A stretch of 52,994 bases of DNA. It comes from Streptomyces sp. STR69. Its GTDB lineage: Bacteria; Actinomycetota; Actinomycetes; Streptomycetales; Streptomycetaceae. The notes below the pieces were generated by a model, which saw nothing but the letters and a program-made list of their open reading frames with translations, was not told the DNA's origin and searched no databases. The DNA lies in the NCBI RefSeq assembly GCF_024519455.1, contig NZ_JALJRY010000048.1, positions 1 to 52,994 on the forward strand, in the 5' to 3' direction. The translations under genes were made by a program, and so were the position numbers. Below, piece after piece: positions 8,435-17,275 of this stretch; position 1 is the first letter of the stretch; each line of letters starts with the position of its first letter.

Positions 8435-8866
8435 ATGCATCAGGGCCGATGGCGCGACCGGCGTCCAACGCATCGACCGGAACCGGCCCGGCACCCGGCT
8501 CCGGTCCCGGTCGTCGCGGGGGCCGATGTCGTGATCGTCGGCTGTTTCTCCGGCAGGCAGAAGGACTGCGGCGCGCTGATGGATTCGGCGGCGCGGGAGT
8601 TGGAGACTCGCGGTGCGCGGGTCGTGGGTCGGATCGTGCAGCGGCGTGGTGTCTCGGACGGCGGGGCGAGGAAGATGGCGCTGCCGTTCTCCGCACGGAC
8701 TCTGCTGACCTACGGGAAGGTCCGGGAAGCCGCGCTGCTCTGTGAGCAGACCGCCGCCGGAGCGGCGGTCTTCGTGACTCCTCTTACGCCGCGTCAGCGT
8801 CGCGCGTTGACCGGCATGCTCGGCTGCCCCGCCGTAAGTCTCGCCGGAATCCTGGCAGTTGGCTGA
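8435..8866 (+). CDS. Stand-alone HflX N-terminal-like domain protein
   Basis: A 143-residue protein. Residues about 30-135 follow the layout of the N-terminal domain of the ribosome-associated GTPase HflX (VVIVGCFSGRQKD, ELETRGARVVGRIVQRR, AAVFVTPLTPRQRRALTGMLGCPA). There is no P-loop or GTPase domain, so it cannot hydrolyse GTP. In HflX this domain binds ATP and ribosome. A ribosome-linked or regulatory role is an inference. It converges on glmS with a 7-bp gap. The ATG start has only a weak GTGGGAC upstream. Confidence 0.68.
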   Translation: MHQGRWRDRRPTHRPEPARHPAPVPVVAGADVVIVGCFSGRQKDCGALMDSAARELETRGARVVGRIVQRRGVSDGGARKMALPFSARTLLTYGKVREAALLCEQTAAGAAVFVTPLTPRQRRALTGMLGCPAVSLAGILAVG

Positions 8867-8873
8867 AGGCCGC

Positions 8874-10721
8874 TCACTCCACCGTCACCGACTTCGCCAG
8901 GTTCCGCGGCTGGTCCACCTCGTTGCCGCGGGCGGTGGCCAGTTCGCAGGCGAAGACCTGCAACGGGACGGTGGCGACGAGGGGTTGCAGCAGGGTCGGG
9001 GTGGCGGGGATCCGGATCAGATGGTCGGCGTACGGAACGACCGTCTCGTCGCCCTCCTCCGCGATCACGATGGTCATCGCACCCCGCGCCCGGATCTCCT
9101 GGATGTTGGACACGATCTTGTCGTGGAGGACGGAACGGCCGCGCGGGGAGGGAACGACCACCACGACCGGCATGCCCTCCTCGATGAGCGCGATCGGCCC
9201 GTGCTTCAACTCCCCCGCCGCGAAGCCCTCGGCGTGCATGTACGCCAACTCCTTGAGTTTCAGGGCGCCTTCGAGAGCGACGGGATAGCCGACGTGCCGT
9301 CCCAGGAACAGCACCGTGTTCTTCGACGCCACCGAGCGCGCCAACTCCCGTACCGGCTCCATGGTTTCCAGCACCCGTTCGACCTCGCCGGAGATCTGCG
9401 CGAGGTCGCGGATGACGGCCTGGATCTCGTCGCCCCACTTGGTGCCCCGCACCTGGCCGAGATACAGGGCGACCAGGTAGCACGCCACCAGCTGCGTCAG
9501 GAACGCCTTCGTGGACGCCACGGCGACCTCCGGGCCGGCGTGCGTGTACAGCACCGCGTCCGACTCACGGGGAATCGTCGAGCCGTTGGTGTTGCAGATG
9601 GCCAGCACCTTCGAACCCTGCTCACGGGCGTGCCGCAGCGCCATCAGCGTGTCCATCGTCTCGCCGGACTGCGAGATGGCGATGACCAGGGACCGCGCGC
9701 CCAGGATCGGGTCCCGGTAGCGGAACTCGCTCGCCAGCTCCACCTCGCACGGGATGCGTGTCCAGTGCTCGATGGCGTACTTGGCGATCAGCCCGGCGTG
9801 GAAGGCCGTACCGCAGGCGACGATGACGACCTTGTCGATCTCCCTCAACTCATGGACGGGGATGCGGACTTCATCCAGCGTGAGCAGGCCCGCCGCATCG
9901 ATCCGCCCCAACAACGTGTCGGCGACCGCCTTCGGCTGCTCGGCGATCTCCTTGAGCATGAAGTAGTCGTAGCCGCCCTTCTCGGCAGCGGAGGCGTCCC
10001 AGTCGACGTGGTAGGAGCGGACCTCGGCCGGGGCGCCGTCGAAACCGGTGACCGTCACCCCGTCGCGGCGCAGTTCGACCACCTGGTCCTGGCCCAGTTC
10101 GATCGCGGACCGCGTGTGGGCGATGAACGCGGCGACGTCGGAGGCGAGGAAGGCCTCGCCCTCGCCGACACCGACCACGAGGGGCGAGTTGCGGCGCGCG
10201 CCGACGACCACGTCCGGCTCGTCCGCGTGGACGGCGACCAGGGTGAACGCGCCCTCCAGGCGCCGGCACACCTGCCGCATCGCCTCCGCGAGGTCCGCGC
10301 ACGCCGAGAACTCCTCGGCCAGCAGATGCGCGACCACCTCGGTGTCCGTGTCGGAGGCGAGATCGTGCCCGCGTTCCGTCAACTCGGCCCGCAGACAGGC
10401 GAAGTTCTCGATGATGCCGTTGTGGACGACGGCGACCCGGCCCGCGTTGTCGAGATGAGGATGCGCATTCGCGTCCGTAGGGCCGCCGTGCGTGGCCCAG
10501 CGTGTGTGCCCGATGCCGGTCGACCCCGCCGGCAGCGGCCGGTCAACCAGTTCCTTCTCCAGATTGACGAGTTTCCCGGCCTTCTTCGCCGCCGCCAGCC
10601 CGCCGTCCGCGAGCACGGCGACGCCCGCCGAGTCGTAACCCCGGTACTCCAGTCGCTTCAGTCCGGCCATCACCACATCAAGCGCCGACTGCGACCCCAC
10701 GTATCCCACGATTCCGCACAT
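8874..10721 (-). CDS. glmS: Glutamine-fructose-6-phosphate aminotransferase (isomerizing)
   Basis: A 615-residue enzyme making glucosamine-6-phosphate from fructose-6-phosphate and glutamine, the first step to UDP-GlcNAc for peptidoglycan. It starts MCGIVGYVG, so after Met removal Cys2 is the class II glutaminase nucleophile. Two SIS sugar-isomerase domains follow (about 290-430 and 460-600) and the C-terminus is LAKSVTVE, as in the family. ATG 10721 is fixed by the catalytic cysteine; the frame is open further upstream but that part is not coding. It is divergent from coaA. No glmS ribozyme sequence was recognised. Confidence 0.96.
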   Translation of the reverse strand: MCGIVGYVGSQSALDVVMAGLKRLEYRGYDSAGVAVLADGGLAAAKKAGKLVNLEKELVDRPLPAGSTGIGHTRWATHGGPTDANAHPHLDNAGRVAVVHNGIIENFACLRAELTERGHDLASDTDTEVVAHLLAEEFSACADLAEAMRQVCRRLEGAFTLVAVHADEPDVVVGARRNSPLVVGVGEGEAFLASDVAAFIAHTRSAIELGQDQVVELRRDGVTVTGFDGAPAEVRSYHVDWDASAAEKGGYDYFMLKEIAEQPKAVADTLLGRIDAAGLLTLDEVRIPVHELREIDKVVIVACGTAFHAGLIAKYAIEHWTRIPCEVELASEFRYRDPILGARSLVIAISQSGETMDTLMALRHAREQGSKVLAICNTNGSTIPRESDAVLYTHAGPEVAVASTKAFLTQLVACYLVALYLGQVRGTKWGDEIQAVIRDLAQISGEVERVLETMEPVRELARSVASKNTVLFLGRHVGYPVALEGALKLKELAYMHAEGFAAGELKHGPIALIEEGMPVVVVVPSPRGRSVLHDKIVSNIQEIRARGAMTIVIAEEGDETVVPYADHLIRIPATPTLLQPLVATVPLQVFACELATARGNEVDQPRNLAKSVTVE

Positions 10722-10879
10722 GCGCGGCAGCCTAGGCGCCGGGGACCGCCCGAACACGGCACTTCGTGCCCGATTTCGGAAATTTCGGCCGCCGGCAGAA
10801 GTGTCTGCTACGGCTTCCGGACACCCGGGGTGACGCACCCCACCCACCACCCCGTTCAAACTCCGTTAACAATAGACTG
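10722..10879. promoter_or_regulatory. glmS-coaA divergent control region
   Basis: This 158-bp divergent spacer must hold both promoters. Two short dyads are visible: GGCAC-TTC-GTGCC at 10758-10770 and ATTTC-G-GAAAT at 10773-10783. A TAGACT hexamer at 10873-10878 matches the -10 consensus but lies only a base from the coaA GTG, so if it is real the transcript would use the in-frame ATG at 10901. Confidence 0.4.
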
Positions 10880-11869
10880 GTGATCTCTCCGGTCTCCCCG
10901 ATGCCCCGGAGCGCCCACCGGCACAAGCCGGAGGCGACTCCCTACGTCGACCTCACCCGAGCCGAGTGGAGCGCGCTGCGCGACAAGACACCGCTGCCGC
11001 TCACCGCCGACGAGGTCGAGAAGCTGCGCGGCCTCGGTGATGTCATCGACCTCGACGAGGTGCGGGACATCTACCTCCCGCTGTCCAGACTCCTCAACCT
11101 CTACGTCGGCGCCACGGACGGCCTCAGAAGCGCCCTGAACACCTTCCTGGGCGAACAGGGCTCCCAGTCCGGCACCCCGTTCGTCATAGGCGTCGCGGGG
11201 TCGGTGGCCGTAGGAAAGTCGACCGTCGCCCGGCTGCTGCAGGCGTTGCTCTCCCGTTGGCCCGAGCATCCGCGCGTCGAGCTGGTCACCACCGACGGGT
11301 TCCTGCTGCCCACCCGGGAGCTGGAGGCCCGTGGGCTGATGTCGCGGAAGGGGTTCCCGGAGTCGTACGACCGGCGGGCGCTGACCCGTTTCGTCGCCGA
11401 CATCAAGGCGGGCAAGGACGAGGTCACCGCGCCTGTCTATTCGCATCTCATCTACGACATCATCCCTGATCAGCGGCTCACGGTCCGCCGGCCCGACATC
11501 CTGATCGTGGAGGGGCTGAACGTGCTGCAGCCCGCCCTCCCCGGCAAGGACGGCCGCACCCGCGTCGGTCTCGCCGACTACTTCGACTTCAGTGTGTACG
11601 TCGACGCGAGCGCCGAGGACATCGAGCGCTGGTATCTGAACCGGTTCCGCAAGCTGCGGGCCACCGCGTTCCAGAACCCGGACTCGTACTTCCGCAAGTA
11701 CACCCAGGTCTCCGAGGACGAGGCCGTGGACTACGCCCGCACCCTCTGGCGGACCATCAACAAGCCGAACCTGGTGGAGAACATCGCCCCCACCCGGGGG
11801 CGCGCCACTCTCGTCGTCCGCAAGGGAACCGACCACAAGGTGCAGCGGCTCAGCCTGCGCAAACTGTGA
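10880..11869 (+). CDS. coaA: Type I pantothenate kinase
   Basis: A 329-residue bacterial type I pantothenate kinase, catalysing the first, regulated step of coenzyme A synthesis. The Walker A motif is GVAGSVAVGKST. The substrate-binding stretch TTDGFLLPTRELEARGLMSRKGFPESYD and the YSHLIYDI and EGLNVLQ motifs are all present. The GTG start at 10880 gives the expected length. ATG 10901, seven codons on, is an alternative. A DUF389 gene starts 16 bp after the stop. Confidence 0.95.
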   Translation: MISPVSPMPRSAHRHKPEATPYVDLTRAEWSALRDKTPLPLTADEVEKLRGLGDVIDLDEVRDIYLPLSRLLNLYVGATDGLRSALNTFLGEQGSQSGTPFVIGVAGSVAVGKSTVARLLQALLSRWPEHPRVELVTTDGFLLPTRELEARGLMSRKGFPESYDRRALTRFVADIKAGKDEVTAPVYSHLIYDIIPDQRLTVRRPDILIVEGLNVLQPALPGKDGRTRVGLADYFDFSVYVDASAEDIERWYLNRFRKLRATAFQNPDSYFRKYTQVSEDEAVDYARTLWRTINKPNLVENIAPTRGRATLVVRKGTDHKVQRLSLRKL

Positions 11870-11885
11870 CGGCTACCCTGCCCGC

Positions 11886-12830
11886 ATGCTGCACCTGCGC
11901 CTGATCACCCCCACCGACCGGACCGACGACGTGGTCCGGCTGATCGAGACGACCGTCGGCACCACGCATCTCGTCGTCCTGCCCGGCGCCGCCCGCAACC
12001 CGACCGGCGACGTCGTCATGTGCGACGTCGCCCGCGAGGCCGGTGACGAACTCATCGGCGGGCTGAGGGAGTTGGGGGTCGACCGGACCGGCTCGATCGC
12101 CGTCGAGAACATCGACCTGTCGTTGTCGGAGCGGGCCGACACGGCTCAGGACGAGGCGCCGGGCGAGGGCGCGGACGCGGTGCTGTGGGAGCACCTGGCG
12201 GACGCGACGCACGAGGAGTCGACGCTCAGCGTCACCTATGTCGCGTTCCTGGCCGTCGCCACGATGCTCGCGGCCTGCGGTGTGATGCTGGACAACGCGA
12301 TCCTGATCGTGGGCGCGATGGCCGTGGGACCGGAGTTCGGGCCGCTCGCGGGGATCTCGACGGCGCTGGTGCGGAAGGCCCCGCAGCTCGTGTGGCGGTC
12401 GCTGTGGGCGCTGCTCGCCGGGTTCGCGGCGGCCATGGTGCTGACGGTGGGCTTCAGTTGGCTGCTGGACGCCTTCGGACTCTTCGAGAAGTCCATGGTG
12501 GAGGCGGCCCGGCCCAACACCGCCTTCATCTGGAAACCCGACTGGATGTCCTTCGTCGTGGCGTTCCTGGCCGGTATCGCGGGCACGCTGTCGCTGACGT
12601 CCGCGAAGTCCGGTGCGCTGATCGGGGTGGCGATCTCGGTGACGACCGTCCCGGCCGCCGCGAACGCCGCCGTCGCCTTCAGCTACCGGGACTACTCCCA
12701 GACGTGGGGCTCCACTTGGCAGTTGCTCGCCAACCTCGGCGGAATCGTGGTGGCGGGCACGCTCACGTTGCTGGCCCAGAAGGCGTTCTGGGCCTGGCAG
12801 CGCGAGCGCACCACCGCTCGACTCACCTGA
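11886..12830 (+). CDS. DUF389 family membrane protein
   Basis: A 314-residue protein with a soluble N-terminal part (1-105) followed by at least five hydrophobic helices (about 118-300), containing the DUF389 signature around VGAMAVGPEFGPLAGIST. The family is widespread and its function undefined. Its 16-bp spacing to coaA suggests cotranscription. It ends 21 bp from the convergent glmM gene. Confidence 0.85.
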   Translation: MLHLRLITPTDRTDDVVRLIETTVGTTHLVVLPGAARNPTGDVVMCDVAREAGDELIGGLRELGVDRTGSIAVENIDLSLSERADTAQDEAPGEGADAVLWEHLADATHEESTLSVTYVAFLAVATMLAACGVMLDNAILIVGAMAVGPEFGPLAGISTALVRKAPQLVWRSLWALLAGFAAAMVLTVGFSWLLDAFGLFEKSMVEAARPNTAFIWKPDWMSFVVAFLAGIAGTLSLTSAKSGALIGVAISVTTVPAAANAAVAFSYRDYSQTWGSTWQLLANLGGIVVAGTLTLLAQKAFWAWQRERTTARLT

Positions 12831-12851
12831 CCGGCCGCCGGCTCAACTCGC

Positions 12852-14210
12852 TCAGCCCAGCGCCGACTTCACCGCATCCGCCAACCGCCCGGCCACAGAC
12901 CGCGCCTGGTCGATGTCGGCGGCCTCGACCATCACCCGCACCAACGGCTCGGTACCCGAAGGCCGCAACAACACCCGCCCCGTGGAGCCGAGTTCACGCT
13001 CCGCCTCGGCAACCGCAGCCGCCAGGTCCGCAGACGTGCCCACCCGGGTCCGGTCCACGTCCGGCACATTGATGAGCACCTGCGGCAACCGCACCATCAC
13101 GGACGCGAGGTCCTTGAGCGTACGGCCGGTGTCGGCGACCCGCGCCGCCAGCATCAGGCCGGTCAGCGTGCCGTCGCCCGTGGTCGCGTGGTCCAGGATG
13201 ATCACGTGCCCGGACTGCTCGCCGCCCAGCGCGTAGCCGTGCTCCTTCATCTCCTCCAGGACGTAGCGGTCGCCGACCGCGGTCTGGACGAGCGTCAGGC
13301 CCTCGCGCTCCATGGCCAGTTTGAAGCCGAGGTTCGACATGACGGTCGCGACGACGGTGTCGGAGCGCAGTGCGGAACGCTCCCGCATCGCCAGCGCGAT
13401 CACGGCCATGATCTGGTCCCCGTCGACCTCTTCACCGGTGTGGTCCACGGCCAGGCAGCGGTCGGCGTCCCCGTCGTGCGCGATGCCGAAGTCGGCGCCG
13501 TGCTCGACGACGGCGGCCTGCAGCAGACCCAGGTGGGTGGAGCCGCAACCGTCGTTGATGTTGAGGCCGTTGGGGTCGGTGCCGATGGTGATGACCTCGG
13601 CGCCGGCCCGGGAGAAGGCCTCCGGGGAGACACGGGCCGCGGCGCCGTGCGCCTCGTCGAGGACGATCTTCAGCCCGTCGAGCCGGTTCGGGAGCACGCC
13701 GATGAGATGGGCGACGTACTGGTCGAAGCCTTCGCTGTAGTGCCGGACCCGGCCGACGCCCGAGCCGGTCGGACGGTCCCAGGGGGCGCCGGTGCGGTGC
13801 TCCTCGTAGACCTTCTCGATCCGGTCCTCCAGCTCGTCGTCGAGCTTGTGCCCGCCGCGCGCGAGGAACTTCAGTCCGTTGTCGGGCATGGCGTTGTGGC
13901 TCGCGGAGAGCATCACACCGAGGTCGGCGCCCAGCACACCGGTGAGATACGCCACCGCGGGGGTGGGCAGCACACCGACGAGCAGTACGTCCACTCCCGA
14001 GCTGGCCAGGCCCGCGACCACCGCGGCCTCCAGGAACTCCCCGGACGCGCGCGGGTCCCGCCCGACCACGGCCGTTGCCCGGTGGCCGGCGAACGTGCCC
14101 GCCTCGGCGAGTACATGCGCCGCCGCGACGGAGAGGCCGAGGGCCAGCTCGGCCGTCAGATCCGCGTTGGCGACACCGCGCACGCCGTCCGTGCCGAAGA
14201 GTCGTCCCAC
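12852..14210 (-). CDS. glmM: Phosphoglucosamine mutase
   Basis: A 452-residue enzyme converting glucosamine-6-phosphate to glucosamine-1-phosphate, the step after GlmS. The catalytic serine lies in SASHNAMPDNG, the magnesium loop is DGDADRC, and the C-terminal phosphate-binding region has RPSGTEPLVRV. The GTG start at 14210 has the strong site AGGAGG; the 16-codon upstream extension is not needed. It lies downstream of rplM-rpsI on the same strand but is separated from rpsI by a strong terminator. Confidence 0.96.
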   Translation of the reverse strand: MGRLFGTDGVRGVANADLTAELALGLSVAAAHVLAEAGTFAGHRATAVVGRDPRASGEFLEAAVVAGLASSGVDVLLVGVLPTPAVAYLTGVLGADLGVMLSASHNAMPDNGLKFLARGGHKLDDELEDRIEKVYEEHRTGAPWDRPTGSGVGRVRHYSEGFDQYVAHLIGVLPNRLDGLKIVLDEAHGAAARVSPEAFSRAGAEVITIGTDPNGLNINDGCGSTHLGLLQAAVVEHGADFGIAHDGDADRCLAVDHTGEEVDGDQIMAVIALAMRERSALRSDTVVATVMSNLGFKLAMEREGLTLVQTAVGDRYVLEEMKEHGYALGGEQSGHVIILDHATTGDGTLTGLMLAARVADTGRTLKDLASVMVRLPQVLINVPDVDRTRVGTSADLAAAVAEAERELGSTGRVLLRPSGTEPLVRVMVEAADIDQARSVAGRLADAVKSALG

Positions 14211-14339
14211 TTGTCCTCCTGAGGAAGGCGAAAGTTCTGCAGGGCGAACGTCCTGCATCCAGGCATACGATGCCTGTTCATCCGATCACACAAGCCTTTG
14301 AGCGTCTTGTGCCGTTATACGCCCCGCGCTGTGATAAAC

Positions 14340-14380
14340 GAACGCCCCGGCGGCACGACTGGCGTGCCGCCGGGGCGTTC
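14340..14380 (-). terminator. rpsI terminator
   Basis: A perfect 18-bp inverted repeat (14340-14357 with 14363-14380, GAACGCCCCGGCGGCACG) with a 5-nt loop lies 23 bases beyond the rpsI stop. It separates the rplM-rpsI transcript from glmM, which therefore needs its own promoter in 14211-14340 or readthrough. Confidence 0.88.
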
Positions 14381-14403
14381 GGAGTACAGACAGCAGTCGC
14401 GAT

Positions 14404-14931
14404 TTAGCGCTTGCTGTACTGCGGGGCCTTGCGGGCCTTCTTGAGACCGGCCTTCTTGCGCTCGACCGCACGGTCGTCGCGACGGAGGTAACCGGCCTTC
14501 TTGAGGGCGGCGCGGTTGTTGTCCACGTCGGCCTCGTTCAGCGCGCGGGCCACGCCGAGGCGCAGGGCACCGGCCTGACCGGAGACGCCGCCACCCGAGA
14601 TACGGGCGATGACGTCGTAGCGGCCGTCGAGTTCGAGCACCTTGAAGGGCTCGTTGACTTCCTGCTGGTGGACCTTGTTCGGGAAGTAGTCCTCAAGCGT
14701 GCGCCCGTTGACCTTCCACTTGCCGGTGCCGGGCACGATGCGAACGCGCGCGATGGCGTTCTTGCGGCGGCCCAGGCCGGCGGCGGGCTGCGGGTCGCCG
14801 AAGCGGCCGGCGAGCGACTCGGAGGTGTACTCGCCCTCGACGGGCACCTCGGACTCGGTGGTGTAGCTCTCGATGTCGACGAGCTCGGTCTCGGTGTCTT
14901 CGACCGGCTGCTCAACGGTGGTCTCGGCCAC
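14404..14931 (-). CDS. rpsI: 30S ribosomal protein S9
   Basis: S9 of 175 residues. The conserved body starts at about residue 50 (GLGRRKNAIARVRI) and ends with the invariant KAPQYSKR tail that reaches the ribosomal P site. About 45 acidic N-terminal residues are an actinobacterial extension. GTG start behind GAGGAGAACC. It follows rplM by 44 bp, the usual pairing. Confidence 0.97.
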   Translation of the reverse strand: MAETTVEQPVEDTETELVDIESYTTESEVPVEGEYTSESLAGRFGDPQPAAGLGRRKNAIARVRIVPGTGKWKVNGRTLEDYFPNKVHQQEVNEPFKVLELDGRYDVIARISGGGVSGQAGALRLGVARALNEADVDNNRAALKKAGYLRRDDRAVERKKAGLKKARKAPQYSKR

Positions 14932-14975
14932 GGTTCTCCTCAGATTCTTTTCTGTCTTAGGGGGTGTGGCCGGAA

Positions 14976-15419
14976 CTACTGCGCGACCTGGGTGATCTCG
15001 AACGGCACCGGCTGCTGGGCAGCGTGCGGGTGCTGGTCGCCCGAGTAGACCTTCAGCTTGCTGATCATCTGACGGCCCAGGGTGTTCTTGGGGATCATGC
15101 CCTTGATGGCCTTCTCGACGGCCTTCTCGGGGTTCTTCGCCAGCAGCTCGTCGTAACGGACGGAGCGCAGACCACCCGGGTAGCCGGAGTGGCGGTACGC
15201 CAGCTTCTGGGTCTTCTTGTTGCCGGACAGGTGAACCTTGTCGGCGTTGATGATGATGACGAAGTCACCCATGTCCATGTGCGGGGCATAGGTCGGCTTG
15301 TGCTTGCCACGGAGGAGGTTCGCAGCAGTGGTAGCCAGACGGCCCAGGACGATGTCCTGCGCGTCGATGACGTGCCACTGGCGAGTCACATCGCCGGGCT
15401 TGGGGCTGTACGTACGCAC
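14976..15419 (-). CDS. rplM: 50S ribosomal protein L13
   Basis: L13 of 147 residues, recognised by WHVIDAQDIVLGRLAT, GDFVIIINADKVHLSG and RHSGYPGG. The GTG start at 15419 gives the standard length; the longer open frame to 15596 is leader. The ribosome-binding site GAAGAAGGC sits directly against a stem-loop in the leader (15434-15471). Confidence 0.97.
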   Translation of the reverse strand: MRTYSPKPGDVTRQWHVIDAQDIVLGRLATTAANLLRGKHKPTYAPHMDMGDFVIIINADKVHLSGNKKTQKLAYRHSGYPGGLRSVRYDELLAKNPEKAVEKAIKGMIPKNTLGRQMISKLKVYSGDQHPHAAQQPVPFEITQVAQ

Positions 15420-15801
15420 TTCGCAGCCTTCTTCTTCAGTGGATGGGTGCTGACACATGGCATCACTGAAGCGATCGTGCAGCTGGGGACGACAATGGCC
15501 GGGGACGATGCCCGTATGCCGCCCACTGGTAACTGCTCCAGGGAACCTACGCAAGGGCTTCTCGTCTGAGAACGACCAAGCCGATACGCATAACAAACCG
15601 CAAGACTACTCGCGCTGCCCCGGACGGGTCAAAACGGGGTGCGGCCGGGCGGCCACCTGCGGCTTCACGGGGGCCGGGAGCGCTCCGGGCGGAAGCGCAC
15701 GGCAAGGGTGCGGACACGTACCGTTACACCCTCAACGTCAGTTGCTCCAGGGCTCATTGAGACGCACGTGCACGGGCGTTGCCCCGTCTAGGATGCGACC
15801 C
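15420..15801. other. 382-bp divergent spacer upstream of rplM
   Basis: The spacer lies between rplM (minus) and a membrane protein gene (plus). It contains the rplM leader hairpin and a smaller dyad TTCTC-N4-GAGAA at 15559-15572. Reading toward the right gene, TAGGAT at 15790-15795 matches a -10 box, but no -35 partner at the right distance was found. I could not place the rplM promoter with confidence. Confidence 0.5.
15434..15471 (-). promoter_or_regulatory. Leader stem-loop abutting the rplM ribosome-binding site
   Basis: CTTCAGTG at 15434-15441 pairs with CACTGAAG at 15464-15471. Three more pairs (ATG/CAT) extend this to 11 bp with one bulged G. In the transcript it ends immediately before the GAAGAAGGC site of rplM. 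This is a plausible translational control element, since L13 synthesis is autoregulated in other bacteria; here that is inference. Confidence 0.5.
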
Positions 15802-16683
15802 ATGAGCTTTGGGCAGGGGGGACCCCAGTCCCAGTGGGATCCCTGGAAACCGCAATCGCAGCAGCCGTGGGGCGGCAACGTCGACGACGAGACCCCGGAC
15901 TGGGCCGCGCTCGCCGACCGGGCGGAGACACGCAACCGGCGCAAGAGACTGCTGCTCATAGGCGGCGGCGCGGTCGCGACGATAGCCGTCGGGACGGCCG
16001 TCGCCATGGCCGTCATGTCGGCGAACGGCGACGACACCGCGTCCGGGCAGCCGACGAACCTGCCCGCGAGCGGGTCCCTGCCGAGCACCGGCGCCACCTC
16101 GCCGTCCTTCGCGCCGACCAGTGCGCCGCCGCCGCTGGACCCGAAGGAGTTCATCTCCAGCAAGGCCAAGGACACCGCGCCGCTCAGCGCGGAACTCCTG
16201 TTCCCCGGCACGCAGTTGACCATGGGCTCGACGGTGTACAAGAAGGGCCCGACGGCCGACACCACGAACTGTGCCTCGGCCGCCCAGTCGACTCTCCCGA
16301 AGGTCCTCACGGCCAACGACTGCACCCGCCTGATGCGCGTCACCTACACCAAGGACGATGTCGCGGTGACGGTCGGCGTGGCCGTCTTCGACACCGAGGC
16401 CCAGGCCGAGAAGGCCAAGACACAGGCGGACACGAAGAGCATCATCAAGTCCCTGTCCGGCAAGGGCGTCAAGCCGTTCTGCGACGGCGCGGTGTGCCGC
16501 ACGACCACCAACGCCTACGGCCGCTACGCCTACTTCACGATCGCCGGCTTCACCAACGGCACGGACGTGACGACGAAGGACACCAAGGTCTTCAGCATCG
16601 GCGACGACCTGGCCGAGTTCGCGTTCCGCCAGATCGGCAGACGGGGCGAGGCCCAGGCCTCGGCGGCAGCGGCGGCCGGATAG
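15802..16683 (+). CDS. Membrane-anchored hypothetical protein
   Basis: A 293-residue protein with a short Gln/Trp/Pro-rich cytoplasmic segment (1-45), one transmembrane helix (about 50-70, after RNRRKR), a Pro/Ser/Thr linker to about 110 and an extracellular alpha/beta domain (115-275) with four cysteines that could form disulfides. ATG 15802 is preferred over the upstream ATG 15793 because of GGATG spacing. I do not recognise the domain. It stands alone, convergent with gtrA. Confidence 0.7.
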   Translation: MSFGQGGPQSQWDPWKPQSQQPWGGNVDDETPDWAALADRAETRNRRKRLLLIGGGAVATIAVGTAVAMAVMSANGDDTASGQPTNLPASGSLPSTGATSPSFAPTSAPPPLDPKEFISSKAKDTAPLSAELLFPGTQLTMGSTVYKKGPTADTTNCASAAQSTLPKVLTANDCTRLMRVTYTKDDVAVTVGVAVFDTEAQAEKAKTQADTKSIIKSLSGKGVKPFCDGAVCRTTTNAYGRYAYFTIAGFTNGTDVTTKDTKVFSIGDDLAEFAFRQIGRRGEAQASAAAAAG

Positions 16684-16724
16684 CCGCCCCCGCCATCGGG
16701 CCTGCGCCGCTGTCCTGCCGGTGA

Positions 16725-17267
16725 TCAGCTCCAGTCACGCGCCTCGGCCAGCACCGGCGCCTCCCGGTGGGGAGGGAAGGCGGGTACCTCGTCACGCGGG
16801 TCCGCCACGGTGTGTTCCCGCCTTCCGCCGGCCGTTCTGAAGACCCACGTCCGGTAGGACCAGAACCGGAAGAGGGTCGCGACGCCGATGCCGAGGAACT
16901 TGCTGACGTTGGTGGCGAGGGGACTGCCCCAGCCGAGTCCATAGGTGGTCGCGTAGAGGACCGAGTTCTCGATGACGAGGCCGACCGCACTGAAGAAGAG
17001 GAAGAGGCCCAGCTCTCTTCGTCTGCCGGTCCGGTCGTCCTGGGCCCGGTCCCGGTAGGCGAAGTACCGCAGGCCCAGGTAGTTGCCCAGGATCGCGCAG
17101 GCCGTCGCCACGACCCCCGCCCGCACGGTCTGCCAGTGGGCGACGCTCCTGATGAGGTTGAAGACCCCGAGGTTGACCACGAACCCCGACAGCCCGACCA
17201 CGCCGAACTTCGCGATCTCGCGGTACAGATGTCCCCACCGCGAGGGAGTCGCATGCCGTCCGCTCAC
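16725..17267 (-). CDS. GtrA family membrane protein
   Basis: A 180-residue protein with four hydrophobic helices (about 20-40, 50-68, 88-108, 118-138) and the GtrA-family pattern (KFGVVGLSGFVVNLGVFNL, NYLGLRYFAYRD, FLGIGVATLFRFWSYRTWVF). GtrA proteins are linked to moving or using polyprenol-phosphate sugars. It is the last gene of the polysaccharide operon, 8 bp after the polyprenol-phosphate-mannose synthase-like gene, which suits that role. GTG start. Confidence 0.88.
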   Translation of the reverse strand: MSGRHATPSRWGHLYREIAKFGVVGLSGFVVNLGVFNLIRSVAHWQTVRAGVVATACAILGNYLGLRYFAYRDRAQDDRTGRRRELGLFLFFSAVGLVIENSVLYATTYGLGWGSPLATNVSKFLGIGVATLFRFWSYRTWVFRTAGGRREHTVADPRDEVPAFPPHREAPVLAEARDWS

Positions 17268-17275
17268 GGTCCGGA

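Noticed and set aside
10722..10859. glmS leader as a glmS ribozyme
   Set aside because: The region is short and shows no recognisable ribozyme core; the ribozyme is known from Firmicutes.
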